Shown piece by piece: positions 46,353 through 58,148 of a DNA stretch of 64,000 nt. Each line of letters begins with the position of its first letter. The first letter of the stretch is position 1. This stretch comes from Carnegiea gigantea (taxonomy: Eukaryota > Streptophyta > Magnoliopsida > Caryophyllales > Cactaceae), in the NCBI GenBank assembly GCA_029747015.1, contig JAKOGI010000523.1, positions 23,501 to 87,500 on the forward strand, read 5' to 3'. Position numbers and translations under genes: made by a program. Below the pieces are notes generated by a model. That model was given only the letters and a program-made list of their open reading frames with translations, had not been told where the DNA came from and ran no database searches.

Positions 46353-47602
46353 TGATAAGTGCTCAAAGTGTATATTATTTTACGGTCATTTTGCCTCATT
46401 TTTAGGAGAATATTATGCTTAATGTTGTTATTTGCACTCCTATTCTCGATTTATGCTTGGGTATTGCTGTTTGATGTATTTTGTAGGATTTTAGGCCTTT
46501 CTGCCTAGCATCTGACCCATAAATGAGAGTATGTTGATTCACCCTGGACAACCTTTGGTTGTTGTGCTTGTGGAAGAGAGAAAGAACAGAAGAATTGGGT
46601 TCCAGCAGGGACCACGGTTTGCCCGTTGTGCAACCCACCATCCTTGGCAGGCCTGTAAGTCCTAGCCTCTTCATTTTCCCTCATCGTATGGCTGAGGTCA
46701 ATCGAGGTTTCCTATAAAAAGGGCCTCCCTCAGCTGCTGAAAGACATTCCACACTACACCTCATCCATCATTCTCTCATTTCCATTTTCCTCTCTTAGAT
46801 TAGTTTATTGTAGATTAGAGAGAGAGATAGTGAGTTGAAGTGAAGATTTACAAGGATTCCATCCAGGACTTGTGATGATGGTTCAAGCGCGCATCTTGGC
46901 TGAGCATCTCTTTTCTTCTATCTTATCTTCTCTTTATCGTTTTAGAGTAGTTAGTCATTTAATCTTTGATTATGTGTTACTAGTTTTATTTTGCCGAGGG
47001 ATTTAGTAATTTGTGGAATTGATATTGGATCACATTTTGATTTCTAATGAATCGTACTTATTTTTATGATTGGTTTTGATTTTGTTCTATCAAGTGTTAT
47101 TTTGTGAGTAGATTTGTGGCCAAAATTCACTTGCACATTAGAAACAATCGAGTGAACATTCAAAAGACGACATTTGATTGTTGGATTGCTTGATAAGACC
47201 TAACATAACTTCGACTCGACAGGGAGATTTATGTGTTAGGAGGGCTAGTAAGTAATCGAATATATTGAACTTGGATTAAGTCAAATTAGTTTGAGAGAAT
47301 GACGTTTGCTTTGTTTTGCCAAATTTGATTGATTTCACAAGAATAGATCAAGTTTCTAGCTAATTAGAGAATAGCACATGTTTATTAATTTTGATCCAAT
47401 TCTCTTCAAAAACTGCAAAGATTCCTAGATATTTTTCCTTAATTGATGTAGAATTAGTGTATTAGAAATTGTTAATTCGAAACCATTTGAATTTCGATTC
47501 GCTTAGCATATCTTGAGGGGATGTAGCCCAATAGATCAACCTAGTCTCTATGGGATCGACCTTGAATAGCTACAACGCCACCGTGCGCTTGCGGGCCTAT
47601 CA
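46353..47602 (+). repeat. 3' LTR of element C
   Basis: This 1250-bp LTR starts TGATAAGTGCTCAAAGTG and ends GGGCCTATCA, followed by TSD GTAAC. The TATA box reads CCTATAAAAAGG near 46711. Confidence 0.92.
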
Positions 47603-47607
47603 GTAAC

Positions 47608-47739
47608 CTCGGGGTTTAAAGGGCTTGTTGTATGTGCTAAGTACAACTATGATTTATACGAAAGTGAGTTAGGATTTTATTTTGTTTTTGTAGGATTTTT
47701 AGTTCCATTTTACTCGAGGACGAGCAACACTTAGGTGTC
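47608..47739 (+). other. Terminal internal segment of element D, 3' LTR absent
   Basis: ACTCGAGGACGAGCAACACT and TTAGGTGTCAGGG resemble the sequence just before the 3' LTRs of A and C. A's pol frame begins within some 30 nt, so no 3' LTR of D is present here. Confidence 0.55.
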
Positions 47740-48626
47740 AGGGTAGGCCGCTCTTATCGGCTGTGATGTGTCTGAACCACAAGCTAAGGAGATGGAGGAG
47801 TATGCTAGACTCTTCAATGCATCCACTGCTTATACACACAAGCAGTGCCTGCAGGAGGTCCTCAATGTGGAGGCTCAAAACTCCTAGGAGAAGAAAAGGA
47901 GCACACCGAAGGTAAAGTTAAAACCTCTATCTCCCCATCGCAGGTACGAATTTCTTGACTGTAGACATCAATTTCCTATTATTGTCAGTGCTAAACTAGA
48001 TGGCCCCCAACTCGAACAATTGTTGGAAGTGCTCAAGAAGCACAGGGGTGTTATAGATTATAGCATTGATGATATCAAGGGTCTCAGTCCTTCACTTTGC
48101 ATGCATCGCATCTTTCTTGATGAAGGTCATAGGCCCTCTTGACAACCACATCAACATTTAAATCCAAACATACAGGAGGTTGTTAAAAAAGAGGTTGTCA
48201 AGCTACTTGACACCAGGATGATCTATCCGATCCCTGATAGTGAATGGGTGAGACCGGTTCCGGCAGTTCTCAAAAAGGGTGGTATGACGGTCATCAAGAA
48301 TGAGCGTAATGAGCTCATCTCAACTAGGGCTGTCACCGGGTGGTGAATGTGCATTGATTATCGTAGATTAAATCAAGCCACCTAGAAAGACCATTGCGCC
48401 TTCCCTTCATTGATCAGATGTTGGAACGATTGGCACGACATTCCTTCTTCTGTTATCTGGATGGCTCTTCAGGTTTCTTTCATATTCTATCCATCTCAGA
48501 GATCAGGAGAAGATGACTTTTACATGCCCTTACGGCATCTTTGCTTATTATAGGATGCCCTTTGGGCTATGTAATGCGCCCACCTCCTTCCAACGATGTT
48601 TGACTGCTATATTTTCTAATTTTATT
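47740..48626 (+). pseudogene. Element A reverse transcriptase, first part, broken
   Basis: The frame begins near GCDVSEPQAKEMEEYARLFN. It passes LDGPQLEQLLEVLKKHRGVI and IDDIKGLSPSLCMHRIFLDE, a block that is highly characteristic of Athila/gypsy polyproteins. EVVKKEVVKLLDTRMIYPI, MCIDYRRLNQAT, CYLDGSSGFF and a frame-shifted C-P-F-G-L-C-N-A-P type block follow. Several stops and at least one frameshift are present. The frame is cut at 48626 by solo LTR F and resumes at 49958 with the FMDDF box. Confidence 0.85.
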
Positions 48627-48631
48627 AAGAA

Positions 48632-49952
48632 TGTTGAATCAATCTTATATAAGGTTTTGATGATTACAACCTAAATGTGCTAATTATGCTTGGCTTGAGT
48701 TGAATGCTAGAATCATATGATAAGACAGATTACAAACATCCTGGAGATTAGTTCGAAATATCATGTTTGAAGCTATGTGATAAAATTATATGTTGAAAGC
48801 GACAGAAGTTGCAAACACCCTGAAGAACAGGTTGAAGAAGCTGCAATCATCAAAGTGGATATATGTGCACATCATCAGCAGAGTACAAGAGTCTTCAGAA
48901 TCTTAGGGCTAATTACTGGTTATGCTTGTCTAGATTCTTGTTAATATGCCAAAAAAGAACTTGACTTAACACTCACCTTGAAGGAATTATTTAAGCTGAC
49001 TCAGAGCACTGCTCAGAACAATTGAGCAAACAGGTCTGCAGTGCTCTGAGGGCGGCGAGTGCAAAAATCAATTTTCAAAGATTTCAAGAGTTTTCCTACT
49101 GCCAAAATTCCTAATGTATTTAGGATCGATTTTCTGATAATATTGTGTTTTAGAAAGAGTATTTTCCTAAATAATATTGGTCTCCTAAAAAGATTTTTTC
49201 AAAAGATTTTATCTTATCCTTAAAAGATATGATTTCCTAAAATGATAATTTCTTGAAGGATTTAATTCCTTTTAGGATACTGAGTATTTTCAGAGTTATT
49301 ATGGAAATCAAATCTTTGCTTTTTTATGGGTATATAAGCACTCGCTTCTCATCTCTTCCCAAACGGGTCTTTCAAGGCAAACATCGAGTTTTTTGTGAGC
49401 TTATTCTCTGAGTGAAAAACCTTTAAGGAGTGTGCTAAATTGAGTCATTCTTGCTGGCATAATAGGGCTTGTAAGTGTACCTTACATTTAGCTTAGCTAG
49501 AAGCATAAAAGTAAAATGGTCTTCTATTCTTTTCTGTCATCAGTTAAGTCTAGAGTGTATCCAAGTCTTGGAGATTTTTGGACGTATTGTGTGACTCATT
49601 CTCCAGTGGAGAATAGTTACGTGTGTGTAACTAGACTCTCGGGGGAGACTAAGTTATGTGTGTGACATTGTCATGTGTGTTACATAGTGTAACGAACTTG
49701 GCCCGTGTTAGTGAAAGTATTTGTTGAAATCCTACTAAGATAGGTCGTGGTTTTTACACCTCCATTGGGCCAGAGGTGGTTTTCCACATAAAATCTTGTG
49801 TCTCCTTTATTTTCGTATTCAAAGTTTTGTTTCTACCTTACTGCAAACACCTGTCCCAACAGGTCTAACGAGTGTTCTAAAATAGAAAGAAAAAAATTTG
49901 AAAGACACAATTCACCCCCCTCTTGTGTCCTTATGTGCCTTAAAACTTAATA
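48632..49952 (+). mobile_element. Element F: Sirevirus-like (Ty1/copia) solo LTR inside A's RT
   Basis: The 1321-bp insertion starts TGTTGAATCAATCTTATATA and ends ACTTAATA. It is flanked by AAGAA (48627-48631) and GAGAA (49953-49957), one mismatch. Its start with TTTTGATGATTACAACC and its late CAATTCACCCCCCTCTTGTG are typical of Sirevirus/SIRE LTRs. It splits the RT coding sequence between the GLCNAP and FMDDF blocks. It has no coding sequence. Confidence 0.72.
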
Positions 49953-49957
49953 GAGAA

Positions 49958-52130
49958 CACCATGGATGTGTTCATGGATGACTTCTCCGTGTATGGTGGT
50001 ACCTTTGACTTGTGTTTGGAAAATCTTACGAAGGTACTCCATAGATAAGAAGAAGTCAATCTAGTGCTGAACTGGAACAAATGTCATTTCATGGTACAAA
50101 AAAGGGGTGGTCTTGGGTCATGTTATTTTTTTATAGGGGTATTGAGGTTGATAAGGCTAAGATCAAGGTTATTGAGCGATTGCCCCCTCCTACGTCTGCT
50201 AAAGGGGTACGAAGCTTCCTCGGTCATGCAGGATTTGATCGCCGCTTTATCAAGGACTTCTTTAAGATTGCTAAACCTCTAACTCAACTTTTGGCCAAAG
50301 ATGCCCCGTTTGTTTTTACTGATGAGTGCCATGAAGCTTTTTCCAGGATTAAGCAAGCCTTGATTTTTGCACCCATTATTCAGCCACCTGATTGGGGTCT
50401 CCCTTTTAAGATCATGTGTGATGCCAGCGATCATGTAGTGGAGGCAGTTTTGGGGTAGTGTAAGGACAAGGAGCCTATTGTGATCTACTGCGCCAGTAAA
50501 ACACTAGATGAGACTGAGTAGAATTACACCACAAAAGAAAAGGAATTGCTGCTGGTGGTGTACACAATGGAGAAGTTTAAACCCTATCTTTTATGCTCTA
50601 AAGTTATTGTGTACACCGACCATTCAGCTCTCAAACACCTCCTAGAGAAGAAGGATGCGAAGCCTCACCTCATCCAGTGGATACTCCTCCTGTAGGAGTT
50701 TGACCTAGAGATCAAGGACAAGATAGAGGCCGAAAACATGGTTGTTGACCACCTTTCTAGACTTATCATAGAGAGGTCAGATGGTCCCCTGAATGATGCT
50801 TTCCCTGATGAGCACTTAATAGCCATCTCAACTGATCAAGCTCTGTGGTTTGCTAACATTGCAAAGTACCTAGCTTTAGGGATCATGCCACATGACTTAT
50901 CCTCCCATCAAAAGAAGAGGTTTTTCTATGATGTCAACCACTATTTCTGGGAGGAACTCTTCCTATACAAGCTGCGTAAGAATGGGATTTACAAGCGTTG
51001 CCTCCCCGAGGAGGAGATCCTAGGCATGATTTCCCACTGTCACGACTGTCCTTGTGGAGGACATGCTGGCACCTCCAAGATTGTTGCGAAAAGGCTCCAA
51101 GCTGGGTTCGTTTGCCCTTCACTGTTCAAGGATGTCCACCACTATGTTCATTCATGTGATTGTTGCTAGAGGATAGGAAATCTCTCCTAGAGGAATGAGA
51201 TGCCCCTGAACTTCATCCTAGAAGTTGAGATACTCGATGTTTAGGGCATTGACTTCATGGGACGTTTCCCATCCTCAAGGGCTAACAAATTCATTTTGGT
51301 TGCTGTGGACTACGCCTCCAAATGGGTGGAGGCCAAGACTAGCCCTACCAATGACTCCAGGGTAGTGGCTAAGTTATTCAAGAAGATCATATTCTCTCGC
51401 CTCAAGGTTCTGAGGGTGCTCATGAGTGACAATGGGACGCACTTCATAGAGAAGAAACTTGAAGTTCTATTGAAGAAATATAGAGTGCATCACAAGTATT
51501 AACTTGGCTAACATCCTTAAACTAATGGCTAAGTAGAGATATCTAACCGTGAGATCAAGTCTATTTTAGAGAAAATGGTTGTGAGATCATAAAAGGATTG
51601 GGCAGATAAGCTTGATGACGCCTTCAGGCTTACCGCACAGGCTTCAAAACTCCCATTAGCACCACTATATTCAGACTCATCTATGGTAAGCCCTGTCACC
51701 TCCCCGTAGAGTTAGAACACAAGGCCTATTGGGCCATCAAGAACTTCAATTTTGATTTGAAGTATGCAGGGGAGAAGAGGTTGTTACAATTGAATGAACT
51801 TGAGGAGATCCACTTAGATGCCCATGAGAGTTCAAGGATATGTAAGAAGAGAATGAAGACATGGCACGATAAATCTATCAATAGGAGGGAGTTTTCAGAA
51901 GATGACTTAGTCCTTTTATTCAACTCCAGATGAAGCTCTTCCCTGAAAAACTCCGCTCCCGATGGTCGGGTCTATTCAAAGTACTAAAGGTGTACCTTTA
52001 TGATGTTATTGAGATCGGCACAAATGGCACAGGTTCGTTCAAATTTGAATGGCTCCAAGATCAAGCACTATGTTGCCGGAGAGCCAATTGAGCGGAAGGT
52101 TTCTTGTGACCTCCCTGGTGTTCCCTCCAG
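49958..52130 (+). pseudogene. Element A RT end, RNase H and integrase, broken
   Basis: RT resumes with MDVFMDDFSVYGG (catalytic DD). It continues IEVDKAKIKVIERLPPPTSA and SFLGHAGFDRRFIKDFFKIA, then RNase H with [34 protein letters not shown] and [11 protein letters not shown]. The integrase zinc region is HCHDCPCGGHAG with HSCDCC. The core has [37 protein letters not shown] and SNREIKSILEKMV. Stops read TAG or TAA where CAG, CAA or TGG is expected. The end is marked by AAGCACTTCTTAGGAGGCAA at about 52170-52190, the usual post-integrase block. Confidence 0.88.
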
Positions 52131-52574
52131 TTAGAGGCCACTCAAGGTCAAGCTCAAGACCTAAAACAAGCACTTCTTAGGAGGCAATCCAAGCTTTATC
52201 ACTTTCCTTTGTATAAAGTAAAAAATACAACAGAGAGGAAGGGAGCAGCACCCTTGAGGTGCATGGTTCTGTAGTAGAAAAAATATCCAACCTGAAGGTA
52301 CCCATGGTCTGATGCACAACCGTGTGTACAACCTTGCGTATAAAACCTAGGAAGCACAGTCAACTGTGTGTCGACGCACAACCGTGCACCCCTAAAATTG
52401 CCATTTTCCTCCTTCCCACGTATAATCATGTGTCTCCCCCACTTTCTCTCTGACTCAAACCCTTGACTCCTCTCTCTCCTCCTCACCTACCCACAATCGG
52501 CGCCCTCTTCTCCTACCCTCACCGGCAACCGACCTCTCGCCTGCTGCCCTTCCACTTTGTCTATCCTTCACTCA

Positions 52575-52612
<38 letters not shown>

Positions 52613-52949
52613 ACTCGCCTACACCCATGACAACCTGCCCACACCGTATTCCCCTCAAAGTACCCTCCACCCATGACCGTCGCCCCGCTGTAGGATTCCG
52701 GCGCTGCCAGCCACTAGTTCACCAATTCCCCTTTTCTCTACTCCCTCATATTCAAACCCCCAAACCCTACCTCAACCCTTTTCATTCCACCATTTTTCAT
52801 CAATTTGGGGTCTCAATTGCTCAATTAGGTGTTCACTTGGGTGAATTTAGGGTTGCTTTGGCAGCATTTAGTTATTTGGGTTGAATTTTAAGTTGACTCG
52901 CTTAGTGCTTCCACCTCTATAACCATAGCTGCCAAGACCAAGGATGGCT
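52131..52949 (+). other. Spacer between integrase and env-like ORF of A, with CT microsatellite
   Basis: CT-rich, GC-rich DNA with a pure CT run at about 52577-52610. Open frames here are composition effects. No gene is supported. Confidence 0.6.
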
Positions 52950-54070
52950 CTTCTGCTGTAGTCCCCAAGAAGCGTTTGAAGTCCACCGCCACCTCTACTA
53001 GCCAGACCCCAGTGACTTGAGGTAACTCTTCACTTTCCCATGTTGTGAACAACTATAGAATTTCATTCCTTAATGCTGAGCATGCTTCTCGTTATGGTGC
53101 GATTGTCACTAGAAAAATGTCTGCACCTAGCTACCTAGATGAGAAAATGCTCACTATTTTGCACCTATTTAATTTAAAGATTGTGCTTGGTAGATTAGGT
53201 TGGATACATTTCGTGCAATTGTAAGAGCCAGTTCATGAATGACTTGTTTGGGAGTTTATGAGTTCATTGGTTGTAGACCTGGACAAGCAGTTTCGGGGCG
53301 CCATTGGCTACATCCATTTTTGCCTGTTTAACCAAACCTTTGTGCTCACCCATGCGTAATTCAATGAACTATTACACCTTCATACTGATAATGGTGGTGT
53401 CCTTACCCCTGTCTACAGAGAATACAAGCACAACACTTTTTGGCCCACCATCACTTGCTCTTGGCGGAGGCATGAAGCACGGGCCACCAAGGCCACATGG
53501 ATCTGCAATCTCGTGGTTTGCTTCTTCCAGTGCCTCACCGCTAACTATGTTTTTCCCTGGGCCGATAGTCATAATGGGTTAAGGGCGGGTGAGCTTTTTC
53601 TTATTTGGGCATCACTTCATAACCAAGCGATGAACATTAGCGCTTTTATAACCAGTCATCTATCGGAGCATGTCAAATCCTCCACGGTAGTCATCGCCGC
53701 CGGCGGCATCATCACCACTTTAGCTTGAGCTTTGGGTTTTGGTGAACAAACCGGCACATTGCAGGTTTTGTACACTCCGGGCCGCATCGATCTCCTCACT
53801 TGCCTCCATATGCAACTCTTCAAAGCCCTTGACGGAGGTCAACTGTGGCTCAGCCACCATGGTCATACCTTCTTTTCCCTAGGAAATCACGAGTTAACCA
53901 CCATCACCTTGCCTTCTAACCTCATCTACGATGATGATGTGGATGGTGAGTTTGATGGTGATGATGCTAATGAGTGTGATGATGATCACCCCGACGCTCC
54001 TAGGGTCGGCAAGAGCGAAGGAGGGCCACTTCAGACCCTGGTGCTTAACCTTCTGGCGTTCCTAGTGTAG
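52950..54070 (+). pseudogene. Element A env-like ORF (ATHILA family, PF03078-like), broken
   Basis: The frame reads AKTKDGSSAVVPKKRLKSTA, then NYRISFLNAEHASRYGAIVT and MSAPSYLDEKMLTILHL with stops. After FRGAIGYIHF it runs into NLVVCFFQCLTANYVFP and GLRAGELFLIWASLHNQAMN, then HVKSSTVVIAAGGIITTLA, which I recognise as the Athila ORF after pol. The end is acidic (DDDVDGEFDGDDANECDDD) and stops at 54068-54070. In Athila this position has been called env-like; no function has been shown. I see no clear signal peptide or fusion segment. Confidence 0.65.
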
Positions 54071-56055
54071 CTACGACCTGGGCTATTGGACCATCCATGT
54101 TTTAGACCATATTTGATTGCCTCAATCAGTTGCACCGTCAGAACCAAGAGATCATTCGATCCCAGTAGAGCACATGACACTTGTTTCATTATGCATATGA
54201 GCATCCCTACCCCCCACTTGATTGGCAACCCTGTGTCCCCCCGAGGCCTTACTGATGTGCTGTGAGTATACCCTCCTTCCCCACATTTGCATGTCTTTTT
54301 CTTTCATTGGGGACAATGAAAAGTTCAAGCATGGGGGAGTGTGTTTCTTGTTGATGTATTTAAAGTGCATTTTAGGGTTTTGAGCTTGTGGTTGGGAGAT
54401 GTGTTAGTACAGTGTACATACATATATGCATTTAGTATAATTACATATCAATCTTAGTTGCATATTTAGGATGCATTAGTCATACTTTCTTTCTCCATTT
54501 AGTAGAGCATGTAGTCTAAAGCATATAGGTTGGAGTTCGCATCATGAGAGGAAAAATGATCGAGTTGGGCATTGATAAACTTCATACGTACTCTTAACCC
54601 TTCTCTTCATTATCCTTTATGTCTCTTACTACTTTCTAACTTTTAAAAACCCTTCCTATGACGACATTCAAGAGGTAATGATTTGGATTGATAGTTGTGG
54701 TAGTTGATAACAAATGATGCTTGATTGGGCAAAATCTTATGAAATGGATTGTGAAAAACGCTTTGATTGTATGGCTATGTGTTTTTGTATTTGCCCCTGA
54801 GAATTGTTATGACATGAATTGTTGAGCCTTAGTAGTTGGCCAATCTTTTGAGCTAGTTTTAAAACTATGGTAGAAGAACCGGTAACACTTTTTGAACCGA
54901 TAATGAATATTCATTGTATATAGTCTCAAACCTTCTTTCATGAGTATGCAACCCTCTAGTGCTTGCATCTCTAGAACTTAGCTTAATTCTCTTTGAAATC
55001 ACATTTGACTTGTGCATAATGCTAATATGATTGAGGCATTCAATTGTTTCATGAACTACATGAGCCAAAAAGGCACCACAGTGTGCCTTTCCTTTTGTAT
55101 GCTTCACCTTCGTCTATTTAACCCTTGACCTAAAACGTTTTATCCTACCTTAAGCCAAGTTAGTAGAGCAACGCATTATTCTAAGTGGGGCACTTTAGGG
55201 ATTCGCTTGTTGGCATATTTTGGCGGCTTGCGATGGGTTTGTGATCCTTGTTTTGATTTTTAGGATTGGGAGTTGAAGCTCCATTCAGCCCTTACCACTC
55301 TTCCTCGTTCTTGAGAAAAAGGGATAAAATGAAAAATTAAAAAAAAGAAAAAAGAAAAAAATCAATATGAAAAAAGGGGAAAATCAACATGAAAAAGTGT
55401 ACGAATAAGTGCTTGGCATAGGGAATCTCCAATAAGTGGCTTTAACCCCTTCCAACTATCTTTTGTGGAGATGTTATTGATGATTATTTGATGGTTTGTT
55501 GCGGATGTTGTTGCTCCTAACAATTTGGCTACTTAGCTCTATTTTACCAAAATAATTCCCTCATTGCCCTTCACCGTTACAACCCTTAAAAAAAAGTCAT
55601 CATGATTGGCATTTGTGTACTTTGTCCTCAGTGATGGAGAGTCGAGAGTTTTGCTAAGCCTATGGTAGCTTGCCTGCATTGAGAGCAATTCTGAGTGGAT
55701 TATTGTTCACCTTAAAACACATGAGAGGAGTTTTCTATATTATCCCTATTAGCGAGGATCTGCCGGCCTGTCTATCTCACCACTTGCTAGGGGGAAGCAT
55801 GACCATCTAGTGGTTTAATATGGGGTGTCTACTCTTGCATCATGGCCATGTGATTCTTTAGTTTGTTTTAGAACATGTAGTTTGGGAAACGAGAATTTTG
55901 CCTTGGTCGGGTATCTTAGTTGTGAGTTACCCTACCTATTGATCTGGTTGTCATTGCTTTCCTGAGGAGGTTGGTATATTGAGGTGAGTCTCTTCCCATT
56001 GATTCTTGATTGACAAACTTGCTTGAGGACAAGTAAGGGATAGGTGTGAGGGAGT
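54071..56055 (+). other. 3' non-coding region and polypurine tract of element A
   Basis: There is no supported gene. GGGGACAATGAAAAGTTCAA at about 54309 and CTTGAGGACAAGTAAGGGAT at about 56021 are blocks typical of Athila 3' regions. The purine-rich end GGTGTGAGGGAGT abuts the 3' LTR. Confidence 0.7.
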
Positions 56056-57401
56056 TAATAAACCTCTATTTTGACTAATTTTCAACCCCTGCTTAGCCCT
56101 TTTTCTTCTGTAATTTCTAGGTTTTCTCTGGAAAAAAGAAGTCAATTGCTTCCTTTGGTCTATACTGTGCTCATAAGCGGTACTTCTTGCTTTTCAGGTG
56201 CCTTCGCCAAAAAGATGAGAAATTTACCGGTCTTGGTAGAAAGAAAGGTCGTATGAGTGAAATTTCAGGAGAATGGAGGTTTGATAAGGCACTGAGGAAC
56301 CAAGAGGAGCAATGTTGCTGTTTTTAGGGGATGCACGGTTGTGTTATAGGATGCATGATCGTGCTGTAATCATAGAAGTCACGCACAGTCAGTCACATGA
56401 TCGTGCGCTTAGCCAGTGCGTGTTTTCCATGAGACGCACGGTTGCCCGTGCGTCCTGGCGGTTTTCCCGACTTAATTGTTTTTTGGGACTGATTAGGAGG
56501 GATCTTATGTTTTGGTTTAGAAAGCATCTGTGAGGGGCAATCTTAGGGTTTTAAATCTGAGCACTTTTGCACACTACTCTAGATTAGATTTGAGAGTTTA
56601 ATTCCTTGTTCGGATTGTGAACTTATCATTGCCATTGATTGAAATACGTTTCTTTTCCCTTCTCTTTCCAAATTTTGATCAAAGTTTGTGCATTAATCAT
56701 CTTCTTCATGTCTTTATTTACGATTGTGATTGTTGTGACGCGTAGTGACTAAATCCCCTATCTCAGATTGGGATTAGCCCCTATGATACGATTTGGATTT
56801 AGAATAGGTTTTTGTGAATGAATGCCTATGTTTGTGATTGAATTCTTGCTTAGTATGCCATGTGTTCGATGAATTATCTGAAAGGGATGTATTCATGTTC
56901 TTAATTGGGGTTCAGGAGATCAACAAAAGTTGAATTCTCAACTTAGAGCTACTTTGTGAGCGACTGATTCCTTAAGATGAGAATAGCAAGGGTTTCAATT
57001 AGGAATTATGGGTTACTCAATCAAATGGCTTTCTTAACTCTACTTTCCGAAAAATAGATAACTAGAATCGCTTAGATAGTCTGATGACCTTCGAAATTAA
57101 GTATAAATGTATTTCAATTTGTAATCATTCCATTTCGATCGCTGCATGGATAGATTCATATGATCTAGTGCATGACCCAAAGAGCGAAATAGTGTGGTGA
57201 AGCCTAATCTAGGATCTTTATTATTATTGAATCAAACTATTTCAGTAGCGTTCAGTTTTCATAAACCTAAATCAAGTTCTGCCTAACTTGAGTATTATAG
57301 TCAATCTGGTGTCTAGAACCAAGCTCTCTATGGAATACAACCCGTACTTGCTGTTGCTAACTACATTTAGCACTGTGCACTCATGGTATTATAAGACAAT
57401 A
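56056..57401 (+). repeat. 3' LTR of element A
   Basis: This 1346-bp partner of 20290-21627 starts TAATAAACCTC and ends AAGACAATA (TG to TA and CA to TA changes). It is followed by TSD GATGT. Confidence 0.9.
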
Positions 57402-57406
57402 GATGT

Positions 57407-58148
57407 GGGACATGATGCGTTATGATGTGTGGAGGTAGTTATGCCTATTTTACCTTTGGAATGTCTCGCTGGCAAGTTTTAAAGCTTTGTTAGCTGACAG
57501 TTTGATCCTTTAAAATTTTTTCTAGGGTGGCTTATGTGATTAGGATATATCCAATCTATTTTTTTAAGTTCAAATTTGATAGTTTGATTTAATTATTGTT
57601 CATAATATAAGCTAGTTATTATATCATTTTCATTACTTCCATGGAAGCCCATCAACTGTCCAAGAAAGAAAAAAAATAACAAACTACCCTAGTCTCCGTA
57701 CAATGCTAACCGTTCTAGTGCTCTGCTCACCCTCTCTTTCTTCCGCTGCTTCCAAACACCCCCGCGCCCCCAAAACAAGAAAAGGAAAAAACCTCCTCCC
57801 CCTTTGTAGCCTGTGAATTAAATAATTCCCTCTTTCTGAGAGGGGGTGAAATTGTTTTAAGGTTAGGGACTCTACTAGGATTTACAATGAAAAGGCTCCA
57901 TGATATAGTAGTTCCTATTTTAAAATCATTTTACAAAGAAATGGAAATCCTAAAATTCCCTTTTTAAGGGAAAATGAGTAAACTTTGCTATTAAAATGAC
58001 CTCAACATTCCACACTATTTTGATAAACCATAACATGCTATGCTATTTGGGGATTCTGGTACTTCATTATCCTCATTGATGTATTTATTTTGATAATCAT
58101 ACAAAAAAGACCTAGTGGGTCCAAACCATAACTCCTTAAAAAGGGGGG
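57407..58148. other. Intergenic, no gene seen
   Basis: AT-rich flank of the Athila element with a few C-rich patches (about 57750-57810). No frame can be supported. Confidence 0.6.

Larger units (their letters stand above)
41998..47602 (+). mobile_element. Element C: 5.6-kb non-autonomous Athila-related LTR element
   Basis: The LTRs (41998-43279 and 46353-47602) are flanked by GTAAC (41993-41997 and 47603-47607). The PBS at 43286-43303 (TAGTGCCATTGTCGGGGA) is an altered Athila site. The internal region of 3.07 kb holds one ORF unrelated to gag or pol. It ends with GCTTGAAGACAAGCAACGG and a purine-rich AAGCATAGGGGAGT before the 3' LTR. It must depend on another element for proteins. It sits inside element D. 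Confidence 0.9.
20290..57401 (+). mobile_element. Element A: Athila-lineage Ty3/gypsy element split by nested insertions
   Basis: The 5' LTR (20290-21627) and 3' LTR (56056-57401) align along their length and share, for example, AGCCCTTTTTCTTCTGTAA. They are flanked by GATGT (20285-20289 and 57402-57406). Between them are an Athila-type PBS, gag with a CCHC knuckle, protease, RT/RNase H/integrase, an ATHILA-type env-like ORF and a polypurine tract. D (with B, C and E inside) and F interrupt it, so it spans 37.1 kb although its own sequence is only about 12 kb. All frames carry stops. Confidence 0.92.

Noticed and set aside
52573..52611. CT repeat as a possible GAGA-type regulatory site
   Set aside because: It lies between the pol and env-like ORFs of a dead element. 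A simple microsatellite explains it.
20216..57414. 13-bp word GATGTGGGACATG near 20220 and again at 57402
   Set aside because: The first copy is 70 bp away from the LTR, so it is not the duplication. GATGT directly at both LTR ends is, and a 13-bp match can occur by chance in 64 kb.
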